In this document: piece by piece, positions 11,120 through 24,790 of the stretch
How the letters are laid out: each line of letters begins with the position of its first letter
Numbering within the stretch: the first letter of the stretch is position 1
Assembly (NCBI GenBank): GCA_002221725.1
Contig: NJFT01000022.1
Location: forward strand, 186,001-250,000
DNA length: 64,000 nucleotides
Reading direction: 5' to 3'
From: Scedosporium boydii
Lineage: Eukaryota; Ascomycota; Sordariomycetes; Microascales; Microascaceae
Made by a program: the position numbers and the translations under genes
Notes under the pieces: model-generated
Told to the model about the DNA's origin: nothing
The model's input: only the letters and a program-made list of their open reading frames with translations
Databases searched by the model: none

Positions 11120-13331
11120 CTCCAACCGCCACCAAACCACCAAGCAATTATCACCTGCCAAATACCACCCGCGGGGCCGGGCTTGCCGCAGTCGGTATCC
11201 TCGCCCACGATAACGAAGAAACCGATAGAATAAGGAGGCCCAAGGTGACAGCTGCCGCTTAGAGTGCTGCCTGCCGAATCGTTTCACGCATCACTACGAT
11301 GCCATTCCCCATATTCATGGTTGGGGCTTCAAGGATAGGGCCATTTCGGCCAGCAGACATGGATTGTCGCATAAGCTGTAGAAGAATACCACATTAGTTA
11401 GCCATTGCCCGCTGATTGTAAGCTTTTCGTCGTGATGATGGGAAGCTAGAGGCTGGAGCGAAATTCGATGAAGAGAATATGGATGATGGGGCGAGAAGGA
11501 ATACACACCTAGCAGCATTTTCATTGAATTGCTTGACCAGGTGATTGATATTTCGATTGCTATGTCGAGTTGGATTCCATAAAACAATAAAACTTGGAAC
11601 GGAATACGATATGACAATCGGACCTCTACTCTGGTCACTTGCCCGGTTGGCTCTATGATAGTGATCTATCATGGCAGGAAGCCTCTGGTGTTAGACACAA
11701 AAACATCAATGGCACTTGCCGCCTTCATCGCTGCCACTCGCACACGACTTCCTCCTTGAAAGGTCCGTTCCTGCATTTAGGCCATCGTCATAAGGTACGG
11801 TGGCAAAATCTGGTGTGGCTCGAGCATGAGCAAGAAAGTATCACCGACAAAACAAGCAACGAGGTCTCGACCGCGCTTCCCTCGAACCACCATTAGTTGC
11901 TTGAAGTCCTTGTAAGTTTGCGCCAGAGATATCTCGAGCTAGTGATGGCAGGAATGAGGTCATTATTGTCACACGGACCAGGTCTTTCCCTCAAGGACAA
12001 GGGGAAGGATCACCGCCTGCATGGGATGTACGTAACGAAATTTAGATGAATTCAAGACCACATGGCAGCATGCCCAATGGCAAAAGACACAAGTTCTCTA
12101 AAGGCCTGGTTTCTCTACAGGGCATACCCTAATAAATCCGATGGTGGGAAACATCAACTCGACCCGTAGCCAGAAACCGGGACGGGGGTGGGGCGCAGCA
12201 CGACAAATTTCGGAGGTAGTGATCAATCGGCATCCAGGGCACACACACCTAAGTTCCCGATTGGGAGGCAGAAGAGCCAGAAGAGCCAGAGAGCCAGAAA
12301 GACATTGGACGACAGTGACGAGAGTGAGGGGTCAAGGAGGCCGCCCACGGCAATGAGACGTGGGAAAGCACGGTCGTGTGGGGTGGAGAGAGGGTATGAG
12401 ATTTAAGAATAGATTGCGGCAATTTAGAGAAAGTGTGTGCGTGCCGGTATGTTGGCTACACAGTCTACGCTACTTTTGTTGTTACGAAGTGGTAATATTG
12501 GGAGGAGGTTCGTACGAAGTAGTGTAAATGGGGCATGATTTCGGATGCAGTTTAGGGAGACCTGAATCGCCCACTCGTCGCTCCTCTCGGAGTGTAACGC
12601 AAGTCAGGTCGTAGCGGCGCTAGTACGTCATGTATGATGGGGTCCTAGTGTCGTCGCATCATCTCAATTGGGACCGGGGAAGTGGGTGGGTCAAGTCGGC
12701 AGCAGGAGTGAGATAATTGGAGTTTGCGTGGGCGCGAGGGAGGGGAAAAGGAGCGAGAGAGCACTTGAGAGCTCTCCGGATGATGCCAAACAGGGCGAGG
12801 GAGTCCAAGCTCCTTACAGCAACAGCACAGCACAGGCTGTATGAGTATGTATGTAGTGTAGATGCAGTGCAGATTCATGTATAATGTTACCAATCCTCGC
12901 CTCGCACAGTTAAGTTCGTTTGTCTGCAGATGCAGGGTGTTGGCAGGAATCGAGAGATGTTAAACCTCAGCCAACAAAGCTGGCAGGGGTCCTCGATCCT
13001 TTCTCAGTCCGTAGCCCGTAGCCCGTCGCCCGTAGCTTGCGGATAGGTATTTGATGCTTGAAAGAGCGAGAGTCCGTGAGTGTGTGGGAGGACGAGGGGT
13101 AGAGGGGCAGAGGGGGGAGTGTCATTACGAAGTATTGATGTCGAAAACCGACGATCAACTGTCCCATCTCCATCCGTCTTAGTCGCATGCACGATGTTGG
13201 GGGTGGATTGCTGTGTCGATCTGAGGGTGGTCCTGCCTGTACTTCGCGGTGTAAGCAGAGCCGAGGAGCAGAAAGGGCGAATAATCGAGGCTTTTCCCTC
13301 ACCACCGCTACAATTATCCACGGGAGCTTGA

Positions 13332-13368
13332 GAGAAAGAGAAAGAGAGAGAGAGAGTGTGTGTGTGTG
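13332..13368 (+). repeat. GA then GT microsatellite
   Basis: A purine GAGAAA/GAGA stretch passes directly into a GT dinucleotide run. It is in gene-free DNA. Confidence 0.85.
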
Positions 13369-14188
13369 CTATTGAGTTCAACTTCCTGCCACCCGCAGCC
13401 CCCCCCAATTAACTGCGGAGAAAAGGAATCAACCCACCATCTCCGCTACAAAAAGCAAGACACGACGCTAGAACGAACATCGAATGGTTTTTGCTCAAGT
13501 TGTTGGGAAAAGAAAACGTGGGACAGGTCCTTTTTTTTCCTTCTTTTGTTCTTTCCCTGACTCGCTCTGGGTGTTTAATACTTCTAGCGGAGACGGAGGT
13601 GAGTCCCACTATTTGAATTGATATTGGCCGGCGAAGCCCTAAAGCGCCGTGGTGCTTTCAATGCGCAATGTTGGATTGGTGCTTTCGGTCAATGTATTTC
13701 GGGAATTCAGGGTCACCAAACCCACACTGTGCAAGACTGTGCGGAGCTGGGTAGCAACGTCTTCGCTGGGAAGTCTTCATCGTTCTTTCTCTTTTCATGA
13801 TCAGCACTTAATAATGCTCACAAACTTGTACGAAGTATTAAATGGATTCGCTCTTGGTGGTGAGTGTTGGCAGTATTGACAGTATCGACGACTTGGACTA
13901 CGAAGTACCCGTTTCGTAATCCCTCTTGTAATAGCAGTCGAACTTTATCATCTTCAGGGCCCTTTGGCCTCGCGTATTTCGTCAGTCTTGCCTGCCAGTC
14001 CCGCCTGCCTGCTTCCTGCCAAGTCTGATTCGGCTATGCGTCAAACATGTAGGAACATTGAACTTACATGTGGAAGTTCTCAGTGCTCTCTCCTCTGGCT
14101 TGGCAAACCGCCAGAATGCACTTATATCGATGAAATTGTTTATCTCATCGGATGACCCATTTCGGCGGAATCTGCTGGGTCCAGCCTT

Positions 14189-14213
14189 AAAAAAAAAAAA
14201 AAAAAAAAAAAAA
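14189..14213 (+). repeat. Homopolymer A tract (25 bases)
   Basis: A pure A run is followed by G/A-rich sequence. No reverse-transcriptase gene, target-site duplication or retroelement body is visible upstream, so I do not read it as a retrotransposon tail. Confidence 0.85.
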
Positions 14214-17200
14214 GAAAAGAAGAAGCAGCCTCCGTGAGGTAAGGCCGAGTTTATTTCCACCACTTGCTCGGATGATATTGCTTCGAGGACACCTACGAAG
14301 CATCTCTGGCAGGAAAACCAGTCGGGGAGGTAGTTGACGGAGGGCCTGGATTGTGCCGTCAAACAAGAGTAGTACTGTTGAAGTCCCATCCCACCCGGAG
14401 GACAACTCCCGGAGCCTGCATCTTCGGCCCGGAAGCTTAGACAAAAAAAATTCACTACTGCCAGTTCCGTCCACCGTCCATTCACATCTAAGCCCCAGGC
14501 CTGGCTTGAGGCCTTGCTAATACCGTCGAATGGGATTGGCAAGAAGGCGGGAACGCGTAATTCTGTATTCCTTGGCAATGAGCAAAAGGTCATCTGGCCT
14601 TAAATCTGACTTCCATGACCATTATCGGTCTTGGCTTCCCAGATAGGCACGCTTTACACTTGACGCAATGGCCCGGAAAGAAAGCCAGTCAGCACGATGC
14701 CGAGCCGGTGACGCCGCAGAAATGGATAACACCGCTTCGGGTGAGAAAATGCTTCATGTCGGCTCTTCTTCTCTTTCGGCTTAACGCAACGCAAGGCACG
14801 ACAAAACGGGCTGCACGATTCGACCGGTAGACTGAGTCATCGGTGAAGCATTTCCAATCTAGCCATGGCGTGCGAATCGTACACGTAGAACAGGGGCGAA
14901 ATGGAGCATAAAGGGGAGAGATAGAAAAGGAAGAACACGAGATAGGAAGATGAAAACTGGAGAATCTTCGGACGGTGGCCGCGGACACCGCTGTCAGTGT
15001 TGGCGAGCCGGGGCGCTAAATTGCCCTACGAGGCAGGGTCTCTAACACCGATTCTGGGCATCCAGCGATGGGAAGGAAATAAACTCGTCAGCAAACGTGC
15101 GATATCGATGCCAGAAAGGGAGAAAAGCGCCGCTGGTGACCGGATGGAGCGTACCGACACGCGTTTTTTCTATGGGACGTGCCAAGACCGAATCTGAAGC
15201 GGCGATTTGAAGGGACGGTGCTCACGAGGCATCTGAATAGGTGTGGGGGAGCTCAGAGTAACACTGGACGCTAAGAGTTCGTTGGAAAGATCTAGATTGG
15301 CGACTAGCCTTTTTGGTGAGGTCATCGTGGGATTTTTTTTTTTCTCTTCTTTTTTTCCTTCTTGCCAAAAATCATGTCACTTGACCAGTACGGAATTAAC
15401 TCGGTGGATCGGGTTCGTCTGTTTCTTCAAGTGTGGGTTGAGATCAATCACCACCAGACCTTGCTTCGTGGGTTCCTTGCCCCGAAGACAGCCCTATCGC
15501 GTCTAAAAGTACTTCGTACATCTCTCCAGATCAATTGATCCTTCGAGCTGTGCTAGGAATAAGACGGGAATGCCAGGCCAGACACCACATGTAGTTTATG
15601 CATGGGACGTACAGCAAAGAATTTCTGATCCCAACCTGAGAACACCGTGCACAACTTAAAATATGATCGTGGGTAGGGGTTGCCTGCTAGCACAACAATT
15701 CGGGAGGGGATGGAAAAAAAAGATATAAAGAAAAAAGAGAGGAAGAATGGGGACAGTGGTTGACTCTGAACGATGTTGTAATACAACGACGAAGTACATC
15801 GTAGGTAGGTGTAATTGCTCCGTATAAACTTGACCTCAACAACCCATGTCTGTTATCGTTGGACTCGGAGCCGCCAAGAACGCAGGGTGCCGGGGCCAAG
15901 TGTAGATCGGAAAGATTCAATGATCAAAATTGGAAACAAGTAGGGTTGCCAAGCAAGGGCTGGCTGATCATGTCTCTCGCCTGGGTCCGGCCGTTGACAA
16001 GGGACGAATTCTAGGATGGAGCCTCTCCCAGCCCAGTATGCTCCGTACTTCGTGCTTCATACATAGAATTGCATGCAGCGCAGACTCCCCGAGACCAACT
16101 TCGTTAGATGTGAATGGTCTCGCACAAACGGAAATTCGACGGTCATCAGGAAGCGAGTTCTGGTACGAGTATTCCGTTTCCCCTCGCGTCCATGGAAAAC
16201 GCACACACAAGACACAAATCTAGACTCGTAATAGTCGGTGTCGATGGGAACCATCGAGTTGAGGATGCTGCGAGATGAGATGTATAACGTGCGACCACAA
16301 ACCAATCCATACTGTGCGATGTGTATTGCATCGCATCGCATGTGGTTGGGATGACAATAATGCCGCTCTACAAAGTAAGCTAGAGGTTCATTAGAGAAAG
16401 AAAAAGAAGAAAGAAAATTATCGAGAAAAATTCTCAAGAAAATTTTCAAGAAAAAAAAATTAACAAAGCGAGCTCCGTGTGTAGCCGGCCGAGCGTGGCC
16501 CCGAAATTCGGGTTCACGATTTGATTCCTGTCCATTCTATCGCATACTTTCGCCACTGCACTTGGAAAGAGAGCCGATGTTGGGAAGAACCCATCCATCG
16601 TGGTCGCTTCCCCCCTCAAGACGTGCATCTACACTATATACGAAGTACTTCACCCTGCCGAGACCCTCTCCCGGTGGTATGTTTTCTCCCCCGGTCTTGC
16701 CTCTTTTGCGAAGTACGAAGTTACAAGTACTTCTTCGTGCATCTAGGCATTTGATCTCTTACGAAGTATGGCGAAACAACCTCGTAGTGCCTGAGTTCAT
16801 CCATCCATGTATGTAGTGTGTAGTACTTGTATTCTGCATGCATATGCTGTCAGTGACGAGAAGCTTTAAGACACGTTCCCGGGTGGGCAACCGCAGCTTG
16901 GGGCGTGTAGATGGGCTCGACCTTTTTATGGAGACACCCTTCAATGTCCCCTCGTCACCATCTCCAGTCGTACGCACACCACCTGCATGCACAAGCCGTG
17001 GATGGAGAAGAGGAGATCAACAGAGGGGGGGAGAAGGGAGGACGAGCACGAGAGGGAGAGGGACAGTGCCAAAGGCGCACTCATAGTACGAAGTAAGATG
17101 CAAACCTGAATTTGCAGAGCTGCGAAGTAGAAGAGGGATTTCGAGGTTACATGCAATAGCGAACTGGCCTGGTCTGCAAGTGCAAGTGCGTCAATGGAGC

Positions 17201-20200
17201 AGGAGGAAATGGCGGCAAGTGCGTATCCAACCGTCCAAGAACCTGATTCTGGCACATTCGCATTAGGGCACCTCGAAGCATTTGATCCACATCATCAACG
17301 CTTCATGTATTACAGCCAGGTTTCTGCACCCAGGCCCCTCCATAGGAGCTAGGAAGTACGGAGTAGTGTCGTCTGGCAGCACAGGTAATTCCACTCCGAC
17401 GTACTGCGCAGGACTTTGACTGCCTAGCATTAGGGCAAATCGATAGATATACGCTAGACCACATGTGCAGGATTAAAAACCTGCATGTGCACCATCGAAA
17501 TGAAAAGCATCAATCTGCTGGCTTTGGCTTGGTGTTGGTCGGTAATATCCCATATCCACCAAAATCGTTTGAGCAGTGCAATTGACTAATATTGCACTGT
17601 CCAATACCTCAGTACACTAGACTAGTTTTCAAAGTTGTCACTGTCAGACCTGTACGTGGATAATCTCGTACTTCTCGGTAGCAGTGTCCTGCCGTTCCCC
17701 CTGTGGTCTGGTCGTGGATTCATCTTTTCGGCTAGCCCCCTTAACCGGACTTAGGTGTAGACGCAACATTAGAGGAACCGTCACGGGCGCTTTGGCGGCG
17801 TACTCATCTAACGACGGGTTGTCGATTTGAAGGATCCACTTCACCGTGGCTTCCTGCTTTTTACTGTTCGCTCGCACTCTCCCAGTCTGGTCTTGTTCTC
17901 CCACTCGAATCCAGGCTCCCCTTCCCAATCCCCGTGCTTCTCTGGGTCATACCTGCCTTTGCCGCCCTTGGCCAAGCCAAATCAGCATTTCGAAGCCACC
18001 GCTAATTGCGAAGTTGCGAAGTAGTGTACTCATACGAAGTAATGGATACTTGGACTAGTGAAGCTACCAATCATCAACGCCGTAAAATTCTCCTGAAAAA
18101 GTGCACACACTTTCCAGTGTTTATTTCCCAAATTCCTACAACGTTATAAGTCCAAGGTTCACGCTGCGCCCGAAGTCGTCTTCTAAAACCGCACCGGTTC
18201 TGCCCCCCTCGTTCCCCGTTCTCATTTAAACTTCGTGCTCCGGCCACCCTCACCCGACAACAAACGACGTAACTGTGCTACGTCCAGTGCTGCTCCCACT
18301 ACTTCGTACGCCTACTTCGTGCTCCTACACAGACTCCATTTACCCTTGATTCCACTTGTCCACATTGTTCACAGCATTCAGGATTTTACTGCCGCACCCA
18401 CCGTGAAGACATCTCGGAGCGAGCTGGCATCTGCAACTCCAGACCCTACCTACAGCTACAGCTACAGCTACGCCTACGCTTTGGCTTACACCACTACATC
18501 ACGATATCATTGATCAATTGGTCTTTTCTCCGCCCTTCCCTCCGCTCTTGTCCCCATCTGATCCCTTCTCCGTCCACTTTTGTCTCCGTACTCCACGCTC
18601 CTAAGCTGGATTGATATTTGACCACCGCCTTAAGACACAACACACAAACACCGATCTAATTACCTCTTATTTTCCCTCCTTGCTCTCTCCTTCCTTCTCC
18701 TCCCTCTTCTCTTCTCCTCAGCTGTCCCTTGAGCCCACCCTTCGACCCTTCTTCTTTCCATCATGCTCTTATCGGCGAGCTTATCGTTACACATCGCCTT
18801 TCCCGTTCTCTGACAGCTGCTTTTGCTGACCTGTCAGCACTGTGCTTAAATCGCCCACCAAACTCAACCCCAAACCTGAGCCCGTCTCCATCCTCCCTAT
18901 ACGAGACCTACTAAATCTGTGTTTACGCTTGACTCCTGAAAATCATTGACCGAATCCGAATAATTGCCGCCTATTCGAGAGTGTCGGCTAGTTTTCTTGA
19001 GACTACTTGCGCGCATCGTGTCGATTCGCTTACAGCCGCCCGCCGCGGCGATTTCCCTGCCTTGTGTTTATTCATCAGGCTTGGTTGGCTTTTTTTCCTT
19101 GTCCTTCCTGCAGCTTGTTCCCCGTTCTCCCAGACACTGCGTTACTCCGTACTTCCAAGGACCGAACAGCTTCTCGACTCCCGGCCCATAATTGCCGGTT
19201 CTCAGGCGACAGACTGACGATATCGTCTCTACCCTCCGTTTGACGGTTGCCACATATATTAGCGGCTTTTGCTCGGCGGAAACCACTTCTCCTGCGAACC
19301 AATCCCGTCCCTCCACCAGAGCCTGGTCGACGGTGTCTCATTGCTCCAGTACTTCGTGCTTTGGGCACTTGCATCGAATTTCCTGCATTTCACGCTAGCA
19401 GCCAACAAGAAGCTAGGCGTGCGATTTAACCAAGCATCACCAAAAGTCACGAGGATCTCTCACACGTCCTCTTTTCTTTTAACAACTCGCGCCATCTTTT
19501 CCTTCTTGCGAAGCATCAGGCATCAAGTCCACCACTCTACCGCTATATCTCTCAGCTCGTCTCCGCAATTCCGCAAACCAACATCGAACTCTCAATAAAG
19601 ACAGACTACCCTCGGTATTGTCATCTCCTCTCGTCACGCTTTCTATTGTCAACCGCAGCAGCAATAGCAACACGCACACCAACACCAACGCCAGCACCAA
19701 TAACACGGCATTAGTCACCCTCACCCTCGGCCTCATTGTCCCTAAGCCCTTCTCACAGTTCAATTTTGGACTCAAATTCCCTCCGCCACAACCACATCTT
19801 GCCACTCGGCCTCTCTCTCCACTTTCTTGACGCTTACAAGAAGGTGCGGCGCCAAAAACATCCTCGTCCTTTTTTCTGATCCTTCTTTTTTTCTCTTTTT
19901 CTTTTTTTAGCCCCTTCTCGGAATTTGACTTCGTCATCTGGAGGGTACGCTACCCTTAGGGAGTACTTTGCGAAGACGTTCGTCAGGTACAACCCCGTTT
20001 CGCCTCACTTACACGGCAACCTCGCTCGACGCCCCGAGCGCCCTTTACATCATACATCATCCCTACATCAAATCATACCTGTGATTCCGGGTTTCGCTGC
20101 AGTCGACGCCGAAGCTATCGATACTGCCGCCACCCCACGTTCCTGATCTCACATTTGATCCAACCGCCAACTTCAATTTTACTGAGCGACACCACGCTTC

Positions 20201-20597
20201 CTTTTTTTCCCTTCTCCATCTCTAATTTCCGCCATAATTTTTTAATTAATACCTTTTCTTCTCGTGTCTTTTGCGGACTCTGCCCGCGCTCAGGAAAGAA
20301 AGAAGAAAAAAAAAGACAGACAGGCGAATCGACGGAAAGGAGAAAAAAGTCATTCGGGGACAAGGCTTGCGAAAAGAACGAAAGATACCCTTCTTCCTCA
20401 GGCAAGGAACACTAGGCTCCTTTTATCGCAGCTCGACACTTGGCGAGCAAGCAAGCAAAGAAGAAAAGAAACCCCGAGGCGAGAAGACCTGCAGGGCAGC
20501 CCTTGAAGCGCACGTTGTGACTTTAATACCCCGTACCGCTTTTACCGATTGCTTTTCTTTTCTTTTCTTTTCCCTTTCTATCGCCATCTTGCCCACC

Positions 20598-22196
20598 ATG
20601 GCGAAAGAAACATCACAGCCCTCGTCGAGGACAAGCTCTAAACCGTCATCGGTCAAGTCCGCCTCCTCGCAGCAAGAATCAGTCACTTCCAAGGCGACTA
20701 CTCTTGTAGCCGCACCAAACGGCAGGCCTGTTAACGGCATCTCCCCGGCCCCAACTCCCGGAGTTGATAGCAAGCCTCTCGAAAAGACCCCCTCGGTGAA
20801 GGATAGGATAACGCGCATGTTCATGACAACACATAGCTCGGCTTCCACCTCTAAAAACCCAAGTGGAGTCTCCACTCCCGCCTCTGGCCCGACCCGTAAA
20901 CCGACGCTCAATGAAAGGGTCCCCACCCCAGCCGTACCTACCTCCTCCGCCGCGTCCGTGGCCGGCTCGACGCCAGCGTATCGCCCGAGCCCCAAACCCA
21001 AAGAACCCCCTCCGCGCTTTACGATAGTCCCTGACGCTCCAGGCGGACACGAGCACTACCTCAAAAATAGTAGAAGACAAGAGAAGCTGTCCGACCTCTG
21101 GAGAAGTTTGATCGGCAAGAAGCCAGAGAGCGAGCTCTCGCTGGTCACGACGTGGATGGATACATATCAAGACGGCAAGGACATAGTACCCGGCGCTGTT
21201 GCACCCGAGAAGAAGCTCAACCCCCACACGACGCAGACGCTGTTAGAAAAATACGGCAAATGCCAAGAGATCATCGGACGCGGCGCTTTCGGTGTGGTGC
21301 GTATTTCGCACAAGAAACTCGAGAACGGCGCGGGCGAGAAGCTGTTCGCAGTCAAGGAGTTCCGCCGACGCCCTGAGGAATCTGAACGGAAGTACAATAA
21401 GAGGTTGACGTCCGAGTTCTGTATCTCCTCGTCTCTCCGCCATCCCAACGTCATTCACACTCTCGACTTGCTTAAGGACGCGAAGGGTGATTATTGCGAG
21501 GTGATGGAGTTTTGCGCCGGTGGTGACCTGCACTCCCTCGTTGTCTCGGCTGTGAAGCTCGAGGCCCAGGAAGCAGATTGCTTTTTCAAACAGTTGATGC
21601 GCGGCGTGAACTACCTTCACGAAATGGGTGTGGCCCACCGAGATCTCAAACCCGAGAACCTCCTTCTCACGACTCACGGCGCCCTCAAGATTACGGATTT
21701 CGGGAACGGCGAATGCTTCCGGATGGCGTGGGAAACAGATGCCCACATGGTTTCGGGTCTGTGCGGCTCTGCGCCATACATCGCACCGGAGGAATACACA
21801 GATAAGGAGTTCGACCCCCGCGCTGTCGACGTTTGGGCATGCGGCGTTATCTACATGGCCATGAGAACTGGACGACACCTTTGGCACGTGGCCAAGAAGG
21901 ACGAGGACGAATTTTACGCTCGATATCTTGAGGGTCGCCGAGATGAGGAGGGATACCAGCCGATTGAGTCTCTTCATAGGGTATGTTTTCAAACGCCTTC
22001 CCTCCCTTTCTTGTTTTCGTCAGGTCAAGTTGATTGCAGAGAGGCTAACACAGAATGTCATTAGGCTCGCTGTCGAAACGTCATCTACTCGATCCTAGAT
22101 CCAAACCCTAAGAGACGACTTGCCGCGTCGCAGGTACTCAAGTCGGAATGGGGTCGAGAAATAAAAGTCTGCAAGGCGGGCGAGGAAGGTATATAA
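20598..22196 (+). CDS. hal4: Hal4/Sat4-type serine/threonine protein kinase
   Basis: Two exons (20598-21980, 22065-22196) encode 504 residues. The 84-nt intron has GTATGT, CTAAC and TTAG. The first 200 residues are Ser/Thr/Pro-rich and disordered. The kinase domain begins after [20 protein letters not shown] with GRGAFG at 227-232, catalytic Lys253, HRD at 347-349 and DFG at 367-369. Domain and linker match the fungal Hal4/Sat4 branch of the Npr1/Hal5 family, which regulates potassium and nutrient transporter stability at the plasma membrane. I start at the ATG in a good context (CCACCATGG); the same frame is open further upstream to 20271 but that part is lysine-rich leader sequence without an ATG. 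A DFGN sequence follows the DFG position, as in this family. Confidence 0.93.
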
Positions 22197-24790
22197 CCGT
22201 GACTCCGCCCATCGACGGCTTTAATCTAGTTTTTGGCAACGGCAGACAAAGGGCAGGGGCGGCGCTTTTCTTCTAAGGCCGGGAGCCGTCGTTGCCCGTG
22301 AGGCTTTTATATATGTTCATGTTTTTTCTTCAAAAGTATGTTTATATATATTGGCCAGGCCAGCCAGGGTTGGATGCCATCGATCGGCGGAAACGCATTC
22401 TATGTACTTCTGTCGCTACTCTTGGGGACACTTTTATCCCTCTTGAATATCTTCTTTTCTCTCCTAGTATTATTATTTACTATGCAGAATTTCTTTTCGT
22501 TTTTCCTAGTTCTTATCCTTCCCACCCACACACCTTTCTTTTTTCACCTATCTCTCGCTCGGTGTTGAGAGAGAGGGAGAAAAGAAGGGATGACGGGGAG
22601 GAGCTAGAACTCTGTCTCATCCTTTATTTCTTCGCACAGGCGTTCTCGGGTTTTCATTCCTAGGCATTTGAATATTGATGTATACTTAAGCGATCATTTT
22701 GGAAGGCGCACACCCTCATTTCTCCCCCTCACTATATACCCTCGGCATCATATACGATAACGTCATGTACTGGCTCTCTTTTTTTTTTGGGTTGGGGGGG
22801 GGGGGGGGTTATCATCACCTGTGTCCCCATTTCAACGGTTTGTCCTTGTCACTCTCATGTTTTTGGTTGCTTCTTAGGAGTCGGTGGAAGGGAGTTTATT
22901 TTTACATTCGGGGGGGACAAAAGTGTGTCTTTTGGGAACAATGATAGATGAGAGAACTGAATCAAAAGAGAGAACCAAGAAAGGAGCTATTTATTTCTGA
23001 TTTAGGAACTTGGCATCGAAAGTCTTGGCCCATTGCTAGGACTCTATCACAAAGGGTTTGGTATATCGTATTCATAGAGTTGGACTTGGGGTTCAAAATT
23101 GCCTTCCTTCTTCGGTCATGGATCTGTCAAAAGTGAACCAACCAAACAAACTCATTTCAAGATCAAGGTCCAGACATAAAATACATGTATTAATAGAGAA
23201 AAAGGATATAGAGAGGTATATATAGGTGAGTGCGCATCCAAACGTCTCTGATTTAGCAAAGAAGAAAAATGCTCTCGTCAAATGGTACCGAAGACCAAAA
23301 AATATAGAGAAAGAAGACACATTTGCATCCCATCATCTCTCGTTTTTCTTCCCTAATTCATCAACCCACCCCCGATAAATAACCAAAAAAAAAATCCAAT
23401 GCGCCGACACACACGCACAACCTTCTCTTTGATTGTCCAAAAGGGAAACAAAAGCCAGAACGAAAGGGAAACAGACACGAAACGACTTTGAGGAGAGGAA
23501 GCGAAGCTATACATTACACTGAGAAGAGGGTTCGTCCACATCTACCTTTCGAAGTTCAAGAGTAACCGCAGATAGATAGGAGAAACGAAAAGAAGTTGCA
23601 CCAAAAAAACAACAAAGCAAGCGAAAGAGGGTAACCAGGAGAACGAACGCAACGAAATGAAACTCGGCCACTGTTTTTAATTCCAAAGAAATCATCCTCT
23701 CGCGCTGGGCCGAACGAAAAACACCAGCCAACATTCGGGCAAACTCCAATCAATCAGTGACGTCAATTGATACACATGAGAACCAAAGGGACCGAGGTAT
23801 CCAGAGAAATGCACAAATATCATCCGCCAAAGAAAACGAATCCCGAGGACATAATCAAGCTTGTTTGTTGCTTAGATGCCATTCGACGGCGGTTGTTGGG
23901 GCTCGGTGGCGAGGTATCAAATTAGTCGTTGACACACAGAGGCCGAGGGATTATAGTGGCACAAGACAGCCAAGGTCGCAAACCGATGGTGATGAAGAAT
24001 CAGAGACCAGACGAGGGTGAATGTCAGATATACCACCGTAACAGCAGCGGCAACTCCAAGCAGGGGATGCTGAGTCTCCCTTCCTACTCCCCAACCAAGA
24101 CACCTCACAGAGCTAATTAAGATCCACCAAGTTGTGCCATCATTATCATATCTCGTCAAGAAGGAGCTGGAAAAAAAAAAGAAGATGCGGTTCGGGGTTG
24201 ATCGAATAGAGAGCCTACCCGGCTCCCCTGGGGTTCGACGTCGCGATGGCCACTCGGAGATCGTCAAGCAGCAAAGTCTTGCTGGTTGGCGCATTCGCAT
24301 AACACGATCATGTGCCATCAGAGATCGCCTGCGTCATAGGCGCGGGGTTCCGAATCGGCTGTGCGACAACACCGAGGATGTGCTTTCCGAAGAGTGTTGA
24401 CGTAGCGCGGGCGGGAGGCGGTTCTCCAGCATCTCATGACATGGGCTTCTGTACTTCTGCTACAATAGTATTGACCAGCGATGTAACACGCCCATCCCCC
24501 GAGAATTAGGCGAATTTTCTGGAGCAGCAGGATTCTGCATCCATGGGTGGTAGCGACCAAACACGAGGTCGAGATGATATTCGGGGCGCACTCATGCTGC
24601 AGGAAACGTAGTAAAGCAAACGGAGACAATCACATGGCCATGAGAATCGAAGAATTGCGCTTTTCGGACGAGTTTTGAATGCAGCGCAACGAAATTCCCA
24701 AACATTAGGTCCCCGTTAAATTCGTGGAGTACATGCCGAACAAGTGGCCAGGCTGAGACATGGCGGGGGTTGTTCTGCATAGCCCGCTTT
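22197..24790. other. 2.6 kb convergent intergenic region
   Basis: This region lies between the 3' ends of the hal4-type kinase and the minus-strand gene beginning at 26237. It contains a 15-base G run at 22794-22808 directly after a T run, and many A/T tracts typical of 3' ends. Open frames at 22292-22663 and 24134-24400 have no recognisable content. Confidence 0.6.

Larger units (their letters stand above)
12513..18308. repeat. Cluster of the 9-mer TACGAAGTA / TACTTCGTA
   Basis: Exact copies begin at 12513, 13126, 13829, 13899, 15510, 16639, 16760, 17087, 18033 and 18300, in both orientations. One-base variants lie close by: TACGGAGTA at 17357, TACTCCGTA at 19143, and TACTTCGTG at about 16045. 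TAC and GTA form an inverted pair around a 3-base centre. All copies are intergenic. Function is unknown; a dispersed binding site or an over-represented fungal genomic word are both possible. Confidence 0.8.
10346..20597. other. 10 kb gene-poor region upstream of the hal4-type kinase
   Basis: Apart from one weak minus-strand frame (10871-11119) I find no credible gene. The stretch 12.5-18.3 kb holds ten exact copies of TACGAAGTA or its complement, plus near matches. Microsatellites occur at 13332-13368 (GA then GT), an A run at 14189-14213, and a TACAGC tandem around 18451-18474. From about 18.2 to 20.6 kb the plus strand is strongly pyrimidine-rich, which suggests a very long promoter and 5' leader for the kinase gene starting at 20598. 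Confidence 0.55.

Noticed and set aside
14189..14213. A tract as a retrotransposon tail
   Set aside because: No retroelement body, reverse-transcriptase frame or target-site duplication is visible next to it.
19479..19937. 152-residue minus-strand frame with a Leu/Val-rich segment
   Set aside because: It is created by the pyrimidine-rich leader of the hal4-type gene read backwards; Leu, Val and Lys runs follow directly from composition.
20271..20597. Upstream continuation of the hal4 frame
   Set aside because: It has no ATG, is full of Lys/Arg/Glu from A/G-rich leader sequence and does not resemble the family; the ATG at 20598 has a strong context.
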